Source: CAYOBW01 sp964402115 (GTDB lineage Bacteria; Verrucomicrobiota; Kiritimatiellia; UBA8416; CAYOBW01). From it: a DNA stretch of 49,704 nt. Every line of letters starts with the position of its first letter. The stretch's first letter is position 1. The translations under genes were made by a program, and so were the position numbers. Below, one piece after another: positions 16,985 to 26,139 of the stretch. The notes under the pieces were generated by a model that saw only the letters and a list, made by a program, of their open reading frames with translations, was not told the DNA's origin and did not search any database. Location: positions 1 through 49,704 of the forward strand of contig CAYOBW010000017.1 in the NCBI GenBank assembly GCA_964402115.1, written 5' to 3'.

Positions 16985-18016
16985 ATGAAAATCGCCCTGA
17001 TCGGTTTGCCGCAAGCCGGCAAGAAGAGCCTGTTCACCCTGCTCACGGGCCGCCGCGTGCCTGAGAGCCGCAAGCCGGGCGAAACGCTCGAGGGCGTGGC
17101 CCCCATCCGTGACGCGCGGGTGGACACGCTGAACGGCATCTGCAAGCCCCAGAAGAAGACCTACGCCGAGAATCACTTCATGCTCTGTCCCGACGTCGCC
17201 ACGGGAACGACCACCCGCGAGTGGCTCGATGCCGGCCGGCGCTGCGACCTGATCTGCCTCGTCGTGCGGTCCTTCGCCTCCGACGCCGTTTACCACCCCG
17301 CGGGCTCGGTCGACGCCGGACGCGACGTGGACAATCTCAAGACCGAGCTCCTGCTCGCCGACATGGAGATCGTGGACAAGCGCCTGGCGCGTATCGCGAA
17401 GGAGAAACGCAACGTGCGCAGCGCGGCCCAGGACCTCGAGGAGCACACGCTCCGGAAGTGCATGCAGGCGCTGGAAGAGAGCCGCCGCCTGGCTGACGTC
17501 GCGATCGAGCCGCACGAACTGGCCTCGATCCGCAGCCTTGACCTGATCACCCTCATCCCCGTCATGCCCGTCTACAACGTCTCGGAAGACGACATCGGCA
17601 GCCCTTCACCCGCGGGCAGCGTGGCCGTCTCGTGCCGGATCGAGGAGGAGATCATGGCGCTGACCGACCCCGCGGAGCGCCAGTCCTACCTCGAATCGCT
17701 GGGGCTCAAGGAGTCCGGCTTGGACCGGGTCAATGCGGCAGCCTACGCCGCGCTGGGCCTGATGTCGTTCTACACCATCGGCAAGGACGAAGTCCGGGCC
17801 TGGACGATCCGCTGCGGCTCCGTGGCGCCGGTGGCGGCCGGCAAGATTCACAGCGACATCGAGCGCGGCTTCATTCGCGCCGAGTGCATGAAGTTCGACG
17901 ACTTCGTGGCAGCGGGTTCCGAGAAGGCCGCGCGCGAGGCGGGCAAGGTGCAGGCGAAGGGCAAGGACTACGTCATCGAAGACGGCGACATCTGCCACTT
18001 CCTCTTCAGCGTTTGA
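16985..18016 (+). CDS. YchF/Obg-like GTPase family protein
   Basis: A 343-residue protein. The N-terminal P-loop GLPQAGKKSLFTLL (about residues 7-20) corresponds to the GxPNVGKST loop of YchF but has Lys in place of the usual residue before Ser. The central region is a helical hairpin (EIVDKRLARIAKEKRNV), as in YchF. The C-terminus is a TGS-like domain (LMSFYTIGKDEVRAWTIRCGS and IHSDIERGFIRAECMKFDDF, ending in an LF-SV tail). YchF is a ribosome-associated, ATP-preferring enzyme of stress responses. This looks like a divergent paralogue rather than classical YchF. GAGGA precedes ATG 16985. It converges on the CotH gene with a 13-bp gap. Confidence 0.88.
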   Translation: MKIALIGLPQAGKKSLFTLLTGRRVPESRKPGETLEGVAPIRDARVDTLNGICKPQKKTYAENHFMLCPDVATGTTTREWLDAGRRCDLICLVVRSFASDAVYHPAGSVDAGRDVDNLKTELLLADMEIVDKRLARIAKEKRNVRSAAQDLEEHTLRKCMQALEESRRLADVAIEPHELASIRSLDLITLIPVMPVYNVSEDDIGSPSPAGSVAVSCRIEEEIMALTDPAERQSYLESLGLKESGLDRVNAAAYAALGLMSFYTIGKDEVRAWTIRCGSVAPVAAGKIHSDIERGFIRAECMKFDDFVAAGSEKAAREAGKVQAKGKDYVIEDGDICHFLFSV

Positions 18017-18029
18017 GCGTCCGCGTCCC

Positions 18030-21000
18030 CTACTCCACACGCAGCCAGCGCACGCGGTAGAAGCGGGGGCCCGCGTTGGTGCGTGCCGCCGCGTCGATCA
18101 CCATCCAGCGGTTCGACAGGATTCGTTCCACACCCTCGACCCGCCGCCAGCTGGGATCCAGCAAGTTGTCGGCCGACTCGACGACATACGTCTCGCCCGT
18201 CAGCGTGGGCACAGTCACCCGGATGCCGTCGGCGCCTGCCCCGCCGAGCGCAGCCGCAAACGCTTCCGAGAACACCAGCGTCAGGCGGTTGCTGTCCGTC
18301 AGCGCCGGGGATTGGTCATCGGCGACGCTGACTTGCACCGTCCAGACGCCCGGCGCCGTGGCTGCCCCGCTGAACCGTCCCGAGGTTCCGTCGAGCTCTA
18401 CACCGTCCGGTAATCCCGCCGCCGCGAAGGTCAGGCGCTGGGTGGGGAGATCGGGATCGCCGGCTGCAACCTGCGTGGCGAGCGGCAGTCCCGCAGGGTA
18501 ACGCCAGCCCGCCGCCGGCGCCAGGCGCGGTGGACGGTTGACCTCGCGCACGCTCACGACCACCGCCTGCGTCACGCAGCCGGGCGGCACCCCGTTGTCC
18601 CGCACCAGGAACCGGAGCACGTGCTCGGCCGGTCCGTCAGCCTCACCCGGCGTCCAGGTCGCCCGTCCGTTCACCGGATCGAAGCTGCAGCCGGCCGGCA
18701 GGCTCAGTGCTTCCACCGTGGCCTGTTGCCACGGCGCATCCCCGTCCACGCCCTGGAGCGTCAGCTCGATGGGCTGCTCCTCATCGCAGACGGTCAGGCC
18801 GGTCACGTGCACAGCCGGCGGCGGGTTCCCAGGCAGGCGTCCCGGCGTGCCGCCGCCCGCCGCGGCGCGCCAGTAAGCCGGGTCGTTGCCGTATGCGCCC
18901 GGCGGCACGCGTTCGAGGCTGACGCCGCCCGCCGCGGCCGCGACGGGCCAGGGGGCCAGCGGCCTGTACGAGACGCGGTCAGCCCGATAGCGCGGCACCG
19001 TGCCGTCCGGCTCAGGGTCACCCGGCCGGTAGAGCTTCAGCGTCTCGCCCGCCGCGTCCAACGCGCCCTTCCACGGCCCCAGCACGGGCACTTCAGCGGG
19101 TACGCCGGCCTGCAGCCGGAAGGCGGCGGGATTGGTGGCGCACACGACCACGACTCCGCCCGCCGGCACGCTCAGACCCGTGGGAAACGCGTAGTCCACG
19201 GCGCCGCCCAGCGACCAGGTGTTGGTCGGGCGCAGCGGATCGTAGAGCGACACCGGGGAAGCGCTCACGTTCACGAGTTCGACGAACTCCGCCTGCCCGG
19301 TGGCCGGGCGATACAGGATCTCGGCGATCACCACCGGCCCGATCCGCGGCAAGGCGTTCGTGCCGCCCGGCGTCCCCGCCCTCAGCTCGGTGAAATCGTC
19401 CTCCCCATCGGAGCGCGTGAAGCGCCCCAGCGTCTCCTCGCGCGCCGTGGCGGGGAAGTCAGCCGTATCCACGAAGCGCACGATGTTCGTGCCCGTCGTC
19501 TCCGTCAGCAGAATTGCGGAGCCCAGCTCGCTGAAGCCGAAACCGAGCTCGCGCGCGTCGAGCGTGATCCGCCCGCCGGAGGAGACGACCGTACGCGACG
19601 GCAGCGTGAACCGCAGCGGCAGGTCATACCGGTCGGACAGGCGCCAGCCCGTGATGTCCACAGGCGCTGTCCCCCGGTTGTGCAGCTCCACCCAATCTAT
19701 CGTCGCGTCCGTGTGTGCGAGCACTTCGCTGATGACGATGGCGTTCGTGTATGGGTCAAGCCGGCCCGGCGACCCGTGGTAGGCCGGGCTTGACCGCCAC
19801 CGGCGTCCATCCGCAAGCCACGCGTTGCGGTCAGGTTGCTGCGCGGGTGCGGCCGCCGGGGTCCGCAGCTCAAGCGAACTGCCGCAACCATCCGCGCGCT
19901 CCGGCCAATCGCCGCCCGCCGCATACGCGAAGGCGGCAATGTCGCTGCCGTTGGAGGCCACGACCGCCACCCGTTCCCCTCCTTTCGCCAGGCTGCCGCT
20001 CCAGGCGCCCGCGACGCGCAGGTCCGCCGCGTACCAGGGCGAGGCCGGGTCCCGGTAACGCGCGGCAAAGGCCGCGGGATCCTCCACGACCAGCGCGAGC
20101 CGACCCGGTTCCAGCCCGAATCCAGCCGGGAAAGCGAACGTAACACCATCGCTGAGGCGCACGCCGGTGAGATCCACGAGGTTGGTGCCGGGGTTGTAGA
20201 ACTCGATGAACGCCGTCTCGTCGGACCCGGCGGGATTGTAGTGGAGCTCCGTGACGAGCAGGTTGTCCACGGCAGCCGGCCTGCGCCCGGCCAGCAGGAA
20301 CGACGCCTCGATCAGCGCCGACCAGGAGCCATCCGTCTTTCGGGCGCGGGCCAACAGCACGAGGTCTGCGTTGACCGTGACGATCCCCGCGCTCCACACG
20401 CGCGCGCCGGGCGCCACGGCGCCGCCGGGCAGGCGCGGATCGCTGCCATCCGTCGTGAAATAGAGCGTGCCGGCGGGCGCCGTCAGCACCGGTTTGAAGC
20501 CCGCCGTGACAAGGCCGCCGTGCTGGTTGAGCGTGGGGGCGGCCAGCGTCGGGAACAAACCCCGGCCGCGGAGCAGCGCGACGAGCTGCGCGGTTCGCAC
20601 GGGAAACAGGCTGTCGCGGATCGTCTGCGCGGCCGCCTCCCAGTTCTCCGGCGTCCGGTAGCCCCAGCGCGCGCACTCCGCGATGAGGGAGTCGCGCACC
20701 TCGTTCATCCTCGCATTCAGCCGGGCGGTCAGCCGCTCCGGCGTCAGCGCGCCCCCGTTGAAGCAGTGGCGCTGGATCCGGTCCGCCACCAGCATCTTGA
20801 AGTCGGGATCCCGTTCGGCCGCCAGCGCGCCGTAAATGCCCGCCGGTCCCGGGTTGCCGGTCGTGTCCAGGTTCAGCGCGGACGTGCGCAGGAAGCCGTC
20901 GGCGTCCGCCAGCCAGAACTTGAACCCCGAGCCGGGCTCGAACGGGCCCGCGGACCGGTACTCGCCCTCCGCGTTGCCGTAAAACCACGTCAGCATGAAA

Positions 21001-24000
21001 TCGGCCAGGTTCGGCACGTCGAGCCGCGTGCGCACGTCACGGTACCGGCTGCGCGCCGCGCGCATCGTTTCCCAGGACGCGCGCCCGAGCGGGTCAGGCG
21101 TCCCCAGTACAAAGTTCGTACTGTAGTTGTCGTTGCCCCGCACCGTGACATAGGCCTCGGGTGGGCCGCCGAGGTAGTCGGCCAGGAAGTGCGCGACCAG
21201 CCGCTCGTGCAGTTGGTATTGACCGTGATAGACGCCGTTGAGGTAGACGTGCACGAAGCGGCCGTGCGGATTCAGACTGCCCATGTCGAGCATGGTGTCC
21301 TCGACGAACGGCCCCGCCATGTAGAAACCCCGGGCGCTCATGTCCTGCTGCCCCGAGCGCAGGTCCAGCTCGTCGAAGCTGCTCTCCGGCCGGAAGCCGT
21401 GGGCGAAGTCGTCGAACAGCGGCGCCTCGAGCTTCGGCGTGCCGTACTCGCGGCGGAAAGACAACCTGAAGGAGAGCTTGGCGAAGTACTGGTAGGAGCT
21501 CCCGAAACGCATGACGCCGCAATCGGCCTGGACACCTGAGCGGCCATCCGGCCAGAGCACCTCCATGGACCCGCCCTGCTCGGCGTAGCCCACGTCCGAG
21601 GCCACGGCGATGGAGATGGCCGGCAGGCTGGCCAGGCCCTGCCGCAGCCGCGGCGCGTAGCGCGCGTCCTGCGTGATCGCCGGGTTCAACACCGACGACG
21701 TGACGACATCGTTCAGGAAGACGTATGTCTGTGTCTGCGTGCGCGGAGCGCGGTAGCCGGCCCGGCTGACCGCCGCGCGCACGGTGCGCGTGCCGTTGAC
21801 GCTCAACCCGCCGGCGTAGGGCGTGGCCGGTGCGCCACCGCCGTAGCCGTACATGACGGCGGCCCCCGCGTTGGCGTTGCTGATGACGAGCGTGAACGGC
21901 GCGGTGTAGTAGCCGCGCGCGTGGCTGAACGCCAACGGCTGCAGCCAGCCGGCATACGTGGCACCGAGGTTCGGACCGCCCGGCGTGGGCTCGATGAAAG
22001 TCGGGGTCCCCGCCGGGGTGCGGCCGTAGGCCAGGTCTTCGCCCTGCGCGCCGGCGACAAGCAACGTGTCGAGCGTCGTCACGCCGTCCGGCGCCGTCAG
22101 CACCAGCGTCTCGCCCTCGCTTGACAACCGGAAGCTGACGTGCGCAAAGCCCCGCTCGTCCACCTCGGCATCGCGGCCGGAGGCGCAGACGACGGCGTAG
22201 CCGTGGGCGGGCACGATCACCGCCGGCAGGAGGGCCAGCAGGGGCCGGGCCGGATCGTCGCTCAGCCCGTAGCCGAGCAGATTCACCGCCTCTGCGCCCG
22301 GGTTGTACAGCTCGATCCAGTCGGGCGACTCGTTGTGTCCGTCCCGCAGCGACAGGCGGTTCACGGCGACCGCCTCGCTCAGCTGCAAGCGGGGTGGCAC
22401 GTCAGCCACCACGACCGTCACCGCGCGATGCGTCAGCCCGCACGCGTTCGAGGCGACAAGCAGGCACGCCACGGTCTGCGTGGGCGTCAGCGTCAGCGCG
22501 CCGGCGCCTCCTGCGGCCGTGTAGCGTCCGACGGGGCCCGGCCCCGGGTAGAGCCAGAGGCCGGCCACGTCTTCGACCTGCCATGTGAGGGTGACCGACT
22601 CACCGCGCGCGATGCGGTTCGTGCTCGCGCGGAAGTCAAGGATGCCCACCTCCGTCGTGGGCCGCCCGAACACCTGCACCTCCCGCAAGCCGATGTACCA
22701 CTCCGTTCCGCCGTCCGCCGCCGTGCGCGCCTTGTTCTCGAGTCCCACGCGCACGTAGCGGGCGCAGACGGGGCCGCTCACGTCGGTATCGAAGGACGAG
22801 CCCGCCGGCCCCAGCCGCTGCGCACAGACGGATTCGTGATTGGTGTCGAAGAGCCGGACCGTCGTGTTCGTCATGCGGTTCTCGAAGCCCGACGGTACCG
22901 CCGTGCGCACGCCATAGATCGCCCGCGTCGTCTTGAGGTCAACCTCCCAGTAGCCATCCACCGTGGCTGTCGTCGTCCGCACTTCCGTCCCCAGCTGCCC
23001 GTCGTTGCCGTTGCCCGGCGGGGCGAGACTGTCGAGCAGCCGGACCATGAACGCTTCGCCGCCCAGCGCGTAGTTCGTGCCTCCCGTGTCCGGGCCATAG
23101 AAGCGCGCCTCGGCCAGCGAAACGTAGTAGTTGCCGTCGCCATTCTGCGCCCCGCCCTCCAGCCCGACTCGCACGAAGCGCCCGACCGTCCCCGCGGGCG
23201 GCGTGTAGACCCAGATGCCGCCGGCGCCGGGATTGGACACGGTCGTACTGGCCACGGCGTTCGATGCGGCATCGAGGATGCGCAGGGTCAGTCCCGCCAT
23301 GCGCTCGGGCGCGGCGTCGGCGCGGTTCACCAGTTCAATGCGGGTCAGGGCGCGTGCCGTCGGGAAGGTCGCGAACCAGTAGCTGTTCGGCAGATCGGCC
23401 GTGTGCGTGAACGTGGCCGCGTTGCCGTCCAGCGCGTTGGAGGCCAGGTACGCGGCGGAGTAGTCGCTGGACTGCCGCGCGGTCACCTGCTGGTCGATCG
23501 GCAGGTACGGTATGGTCGGGTCGCCGTAGATGCGCATTTCGGCCAGCGCGACCGTGTATGTGCCTCCGCCGTTCTTCTGGCCGTTCTCCAGCCCCACGCG
23601 CACGGAACGGCACCGCAGGCCCGGAGGCAGGTTCACGGCCCACGTCGCGGCCGGGCCAGGGTTGGTGACTGTCGCACTGAAGACGGTCTGGTCGGCGATG
23701 TCGAAGACCCGGAGCACGAGTCCGTCCATTTGCTTGTGATCGGTACGGCCACCCTGGTTCACCAGCTCGATGCGCGTGAGCGGGAAACGCCGCCGGAAAC
23801 GGGCCTGCCAGTAACTGTCCGGCACGCTTTGCGTGAACGACAGCGTCGTGCTGCTGCCGTCGATCGCGTTCGCTGCCGGATGGGCCGCATCGAAATCGGA
23901 CGATTGACTTACCACGGCCTCGCGCGTGAGGTCTACCGTGGATCCCCAAAGCCAGCCCGGTGCCAGCGCGCAAAACGCCGCGACGCCGGTGAGCGTCCAC

Positions 24001-24041
24001 AGGCTCAAGCGCGTCCAGCGACGTGTGCGAGGCGGTTCCAT
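18030..24041 (-). CDS. Giant secreted CotH/lamin-tail/discoidin-domain protein
   Basis: About 2,003 residues starting at ATG 24041 (MEPPRTRRW) with a signal peptide (LTGVAAFCALAPGWLWG). Domains by window position: two F5/8 discoidin-like domains (SQSSDFDAAHPAANAIDG near 23,900 and ARQSSDYSAAYLASNALDG near 23,450), a third at about 22,660-23,060, an Ig-like domain, lamin-tail domain 1 (about 22,060-22,380, PDWIELYNPG), and a chitobiase-C-like unit. Next is a CotH kinase-like domain (about 20,900-21,650; VMRFGSSYQYFAKLSF, VYLNGVYHGQYQLHE), a second chitobiase-C unit, three more lamin-tail domains (about 19,080-20,260) and two cadherin-like Ig domains near the C-terminus. CotH kinases phosphorylate spore-coat proteins, but in this architecture the protein is probably surface-attached and carbohydrate- or matrix-binding. 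Function is inferred. Confidence 0.9.
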   Translation of the reverse strand: MEPPRTRRWTRLSLWTLTGVAAFCALAPGWLWGSTVDLTREAVVSQSSDFDAAHPAANAIDGSSTTLSFTQSVPDSYWQARFRRRFPLTRIELVNQGGRTDHKQMDGLVLRVFDIADQTVFSATVTNPGPAATWAVNLPPGLRCRSVRVGLENGQKNGGGTYTVALAEMRIYGDPTIPYLPIDQQVTARQSSDYSAAYLASNALDGNAATFTHTADLPNSYWFATFPTARALTRIELVNRADAAPERMAGLTLRILDAASNAVASTTVSNPGAGGIWVYTPPAGTVGRFVRVGLEGGAQNGDGNYYVSLAEARFYGPDTGGTNYALGGEAFMVRLLDSLAPPGNGNDGQLGTEVRTTTATVDGYWEVDLKTTRAIYGVRTAVPSGFENRMTNTTVRLFDTNHESVCAQRLGPAGSSFDTDVSGPVCARYVRVGLENKARTAADGGTEWYIGLREVQVFGRPTTEVGILDFRASTNRIARGESVTLTWQVEDVAGLWLYPGPGPVGRYTAAGGAGALTLTPTQTVACLLVASNACGLTHRAVTVVVADVPPRLQLSEAVAVNRLSLRDGHNESPDWIELYNPGAEAVNLLGYGLSDDPARPLLALLPAVIVPAHGYAVVCASGRDAEVDERGFAHVSFRLSSEGETLVLTAPDGVTTLDTLLVAGAQGEDLAYGRTPAGTPTFIEPTPGGPNLGATYAGWLQPLAFSHARGYYTAPFTLVISNANAGAAVMYGYGGGAPATPYAGGLSVNGTRTVRAAVSRAGYRAPRTQTQTYVFLNDVVTSSVLNPAITQDARYAPRLRQGLASLPAISIAVASDVGYAEQGGSMEVLWPDGRSGVQADCGVMRFGSSYQYFAKLSFRLSFRREYGTPKLEAPLFDDFAHGFRPESSFDELDLRSGQQDMSARGFYMAGPFVEDTMLDMGSLNPHGRFVHVYLNGVYHGQYQLHERLVAHFLADYLGGPPEAYVTVRGNDNYSTNFVLGTPDPLGRASWETMRAARSRYRDVRTRLDVPNLADFMLTWFYGNAEGEYRSAGPFEPGSGFKFWLADADGFLRTSALNLDTTGNPGPAGIYGALAAERDPDFKMLVADRIQRHCFNGGALTPERLTARLNARMNEVRDSLIAECARWGYRTPENWEAAAQTIRDSLFPVRTAQLVALLRGRGLFPTLAAPTLNQHGGLVTAGFKPVLTAPAGTLYFTTDGSDPRLPGGAVAPGARVWSAGIVTVNADLVLLARARKTDGSWSALIEASFLLAGRRPAAVDNLLVTELHYNPAGSDETAFIEFYNPGTNLVDLTGVRLSDGVTFAFPAGFGLEPGRLALVVEDPAAFAARYRDPASPWYAADLRVAGAWSGSLAKGGERVAVVASNGSDIAAFAYAAGGDWPERADGCGSSLELRTPAAAPAQQPDRNAWLADGRRWRSSPAYHGSPGRLDPYTNAIVISEVLAHTDATIDWVELHNRGTAPVDITGWRLSDRYDLPLRFTLPSRTVVSSGGRITLDARELGFGFSELGSAILLTETTGTNIVRFVDTADFPATAREETLGRFTRSDGEDDFTELRAGTPGGTNALPRIGPVVIAEILYRPATGQAEFVELVNVSASPVSLYDPLRPTNTWSLGGAVDYAFPTGLSVPAGGVVVVCATNPAAFRLQAGVPAEVPVLGPWKGALDAAGETLKLYRPGDPEPDGTVPRYRADRVSYRPLAPWPVAAAAGGVSLERVPPGAYGNDPAYWRAAAGGGTPGRLPGNPPPAVHVTGLTVCDEEQPIELTLQGVDGDAPWQQATVEALSLPAGCSFDPVNGRATWTPGEADGPAEHVLRFLVRDNGVPPGCVTQAVVVSVREVNRPPRLAPAAGWRYPAGLPLATQVAAGDPDLPTQRLTFAAAGLPDGVELDGTSGRFSGAATAPGVWTVQVSVADDQSPALTDSNRLTLVFSEAFAAALGGAGADGIRVTVPTLTGETYVVESADNLLDPSWRRVEGVERILSNRWMVIDAAARTNAGPRFYRVRWLRVE

Positions 24042-24165
24042 ATGTGTATCGTAACAGAGTTCACACGGCTGGCGAAGCAAAAGCCGGACGGTGAGGCAAC
24101 CGCAGCGGCGACCCACGGTCCTGGAAATCCTGTTGTCTTCCCGTCGCGCCGTGCTAACTTCCGGT

Positions 24166-26139
24166 ATGCAAGCGCTTTCACCCGGCAGGCGGCTCGTCCA
24201 CCTGGTCGCCATGGCCCTGCCCCTGTTGTCGGCGCACGGCAGCGAGCCCGCGGACGGCGCCGTTGCCAAGCGGGTGCTCGACCACAGGGCTGCCGGCCCG
24301 AACCTGCTGCGCGCCGAAGCGTGGCGTCCCTACGAGGCCGGCTGCCGCATCGGCACGAACGAGTTCTTCTGCGACAACGGCGGNNNNNNNNNNNNNNNNN
24401 NNNNNNNNNNNNNNNNNNNNNNNNNNNNNNNNNNNNNNNNNNNNNNNNNNNNNNNNNNNNNNNNNNNNNNNNNNNNNNNNNNNGCGGTGACGCTGATCTG
24501 CACGCTGCCCGTGAGCGAAAGCGAGGCGATGTGGCTCGCTCCGGGCACCGGCGCCGGCCATTCCCCGGCCCCACGCGCAGGCGATTGCACAACAGCAGCC
24601 CCTTCGCAGGCCGGGATGGGCCGCCTTTCGCTTTACCCCTTCGCGGCCGTGGCTGCCGCGCGGACCGGACGCGCCATCGGCGTCGACATGGACGCGCCTG
24701 CGCACTTCCGCACGGGGTACAGTGCGGACACGCGCGAGCTGTACGTGGCGTGGGACATCGGCCTCACCCCCGAGAAGCCCGTCGCACGCGTCGGCGGCTG
24801 CACGTTCGCCTTCCCTTCCGCCTGGGGCTTCCGTGCCGCGCTGGCGGCTTACTACGGCCTGTTCCCCGGGCACTTCCGCACCCGCATCGCCCGGCAGGGC
24901 GTCTGGATGCCGTTCGCGAAGATCAGCGCCCTCCCGGACTGGCAGGACTTCGGTTTCCGCTTCAAGGAGGGTAATGACGAGACCGCCTGGGATGACGCGC
25001 ACGACGTGCTGACTTTCCGCTACACCGAGCCCCTCACCTGGTGGATGGCGCTGCCGCGCTCCGCCCCGCGCACGCTGGATGCCGCGCGGGCCGAGGCCCG
25101 GCGCCTCGCGCCCGATCCCGCCAACGCTGCCGCACAGGCCTTCCTCACCAGCGTCTTTCACGACGAGGCGGGATCGCCGCCCGCGCGCATCCTGGACACG
25201 CCGTGGTGCAACGGCGCCGTCTGGAGCATGAACTCGGCCCCCGGCGTCGCTGGTGCGCACACGGATTTCCGGAACAAGTGGAACCCGGCCCTCCGGGCGC
25301 AGCTGTACGGGGCGGCACGCAAGGCCGAGCTCGACGGCGAGTACGTGGACTCCAGCGAGGGCTATGTCACCGCTGTCCTCGACTTCCGGCGTGAGCACTT
25401 CGCCGCAGCGGAGGCGCCGCTCACTTTCTCACCGGACAGCCACCGCCCGGCCGTCTACCGCGGGCTCATGGCCTGGGAGTATGCGCGCGCCATCGCCACC
25501 GACATGCATGCGGAGGGGCGCTACATGATGGCCAACGCCACACCGTACCGCCTCTGCTGGCTGGCGCCGCTGCTCGATGTCATGGGTACCGAAACCGACT
25601 GGAATCCCGGCGGACGCTGGCGGCCGATGTCCCGCGAGGACCTCTTCTACCGCCGCGCGCTGTGTGCCGGCAAACCGTACTGCTTGCTCATGAACACCGA
25701 CTTCAAGCGCTTCCCCCTGGCATTGACGGAACGGTACATGCAGCGCTGCCTGGCCTACGGCATGTTACCCGGGTTCTTCAGCGCCGACGCCTCGACCGGC
25801 CACTACTTCACGCGTCCCGAACTGTACGAGCGTGATCGCGGGCTCTTCCGCCGTTACGTGCCGCTCTGCCGGCGTGTCGCCGAGGCCGGCTGGCAACCCG
25901 TCACGCGCGCCCGCACGAACCTTCCGGACGTCGGCGTCGAACGGTTCGGCACCCGCTACATGACGCTGTTCAACGACGGCGCCGACGCCTGCCGCGTCAC
26001 GGTGACGCTTGACGAGGAACCTCCGGCCGCAGCCGTTCGCGAGTTGCTCGCGGGCGCCTCGCAGGCGTGGACGAATCGCACGGCGACTCTCAGCCTCGGC
26101 CCTGAGGCCGTTGCCGTGCTCGATCTCATGCCGAAGTGA
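24166..26139 (+). CDS. Secreted glycosidase-like TIM-barrel protein, interrupted by an assembly gap
   Basis: About 657 residues with a signal peptide (LVHLVAMALPLLSAHGS) when started at ATG 24166. A beta-rich N-terminal domain is broken by 100 N at 24384-24483, so about 33 residues or more are unknown. The frame is open on both sides and stays in phase with the 100-N filler. The second half looks like a TIM barrel: LDTPWCNGAVWSMNS, DGEYVDSSEGYV with acidic residues placed like catalytic ones, SPDSHRPAVYRGLMAWEYARA, MANATPYRLCWLAPLLDVMGTE, and a small beta-domain at the end. It resembles uncharacterised glycoside-hydrolase-like proteins; no family number can be given. It is divergent from the CotH gene (124 bp between them), and its last 14 bp overlap the convergent U32 gene. 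Confidence 0.7.
   Translation: MQALSPGRRLVHLVAMALPLLSAHGSEPADGAVAKRVLDHRAAGPNLLRAEAWRPYEAGCRIGTNEFFCDNGXXXXXXXXXXXXXXXXXXXXXXXXXXXXXXXXXXAVTLICTLPVSESEAMWLAPGTGAGHSPAPRAGDCTTAAPSQAGMGRLSLYPFAAVAAARTGRAIGVDMDAPAHFRTGYSADTRELYVAWDIGLTPEKPVARVGGCTFAFPSAWGFRAALAAYYGLFPGHFRTRIARQGVWMPFAKISALPDWQDFGFRFKEGNDETAWDDAHDVLTFRYTEPLTWWMALPRSAPRTLDAARAEARRLAPDPANAAAQAFLTSVFHDEAGSPPARILDTPWCNGAVWSMNSAPGVAGAHTDFRNKWNPALRAQLYGAARKAELDGEYVDSSEGYVTAVLDFRREHFAAAEAPLTFSPDSHRPAVYRGLMAWEYARAIATDMHAEGRYMMANATPYRLCWLAPLLDVMGTETDWNPGGRWRPMSREDLFYRRALCAGKPYCLLMNTDFKRFPLALTERYMQRCLAYGMLPGFFSADASTGHYFTRPELYERDRGLFRRYVPLCRRVAEAGWQPVTRARTNLPDVGVERFGTRYMTLFNDGADACRVTVTLDEEPPAAAVRELLAGASQAWTNRTATLSLGPEAVAVLDLMPK
24384..24483. 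other. Assembly gap (100 N)
   Basis: A run of exactly 100 N inside the glycosidase-like gene. The length is a filler convention, so the true distance and sequence are unknown. Confidence 0.99.

Noticed and set aside
22140..24974. A 944-codon plus-strand open frame opposite the CotH gene
   Set aside because: It has no signal peptide or motif and crosses the N gap. It is a shadow of the true minus-strand gene.
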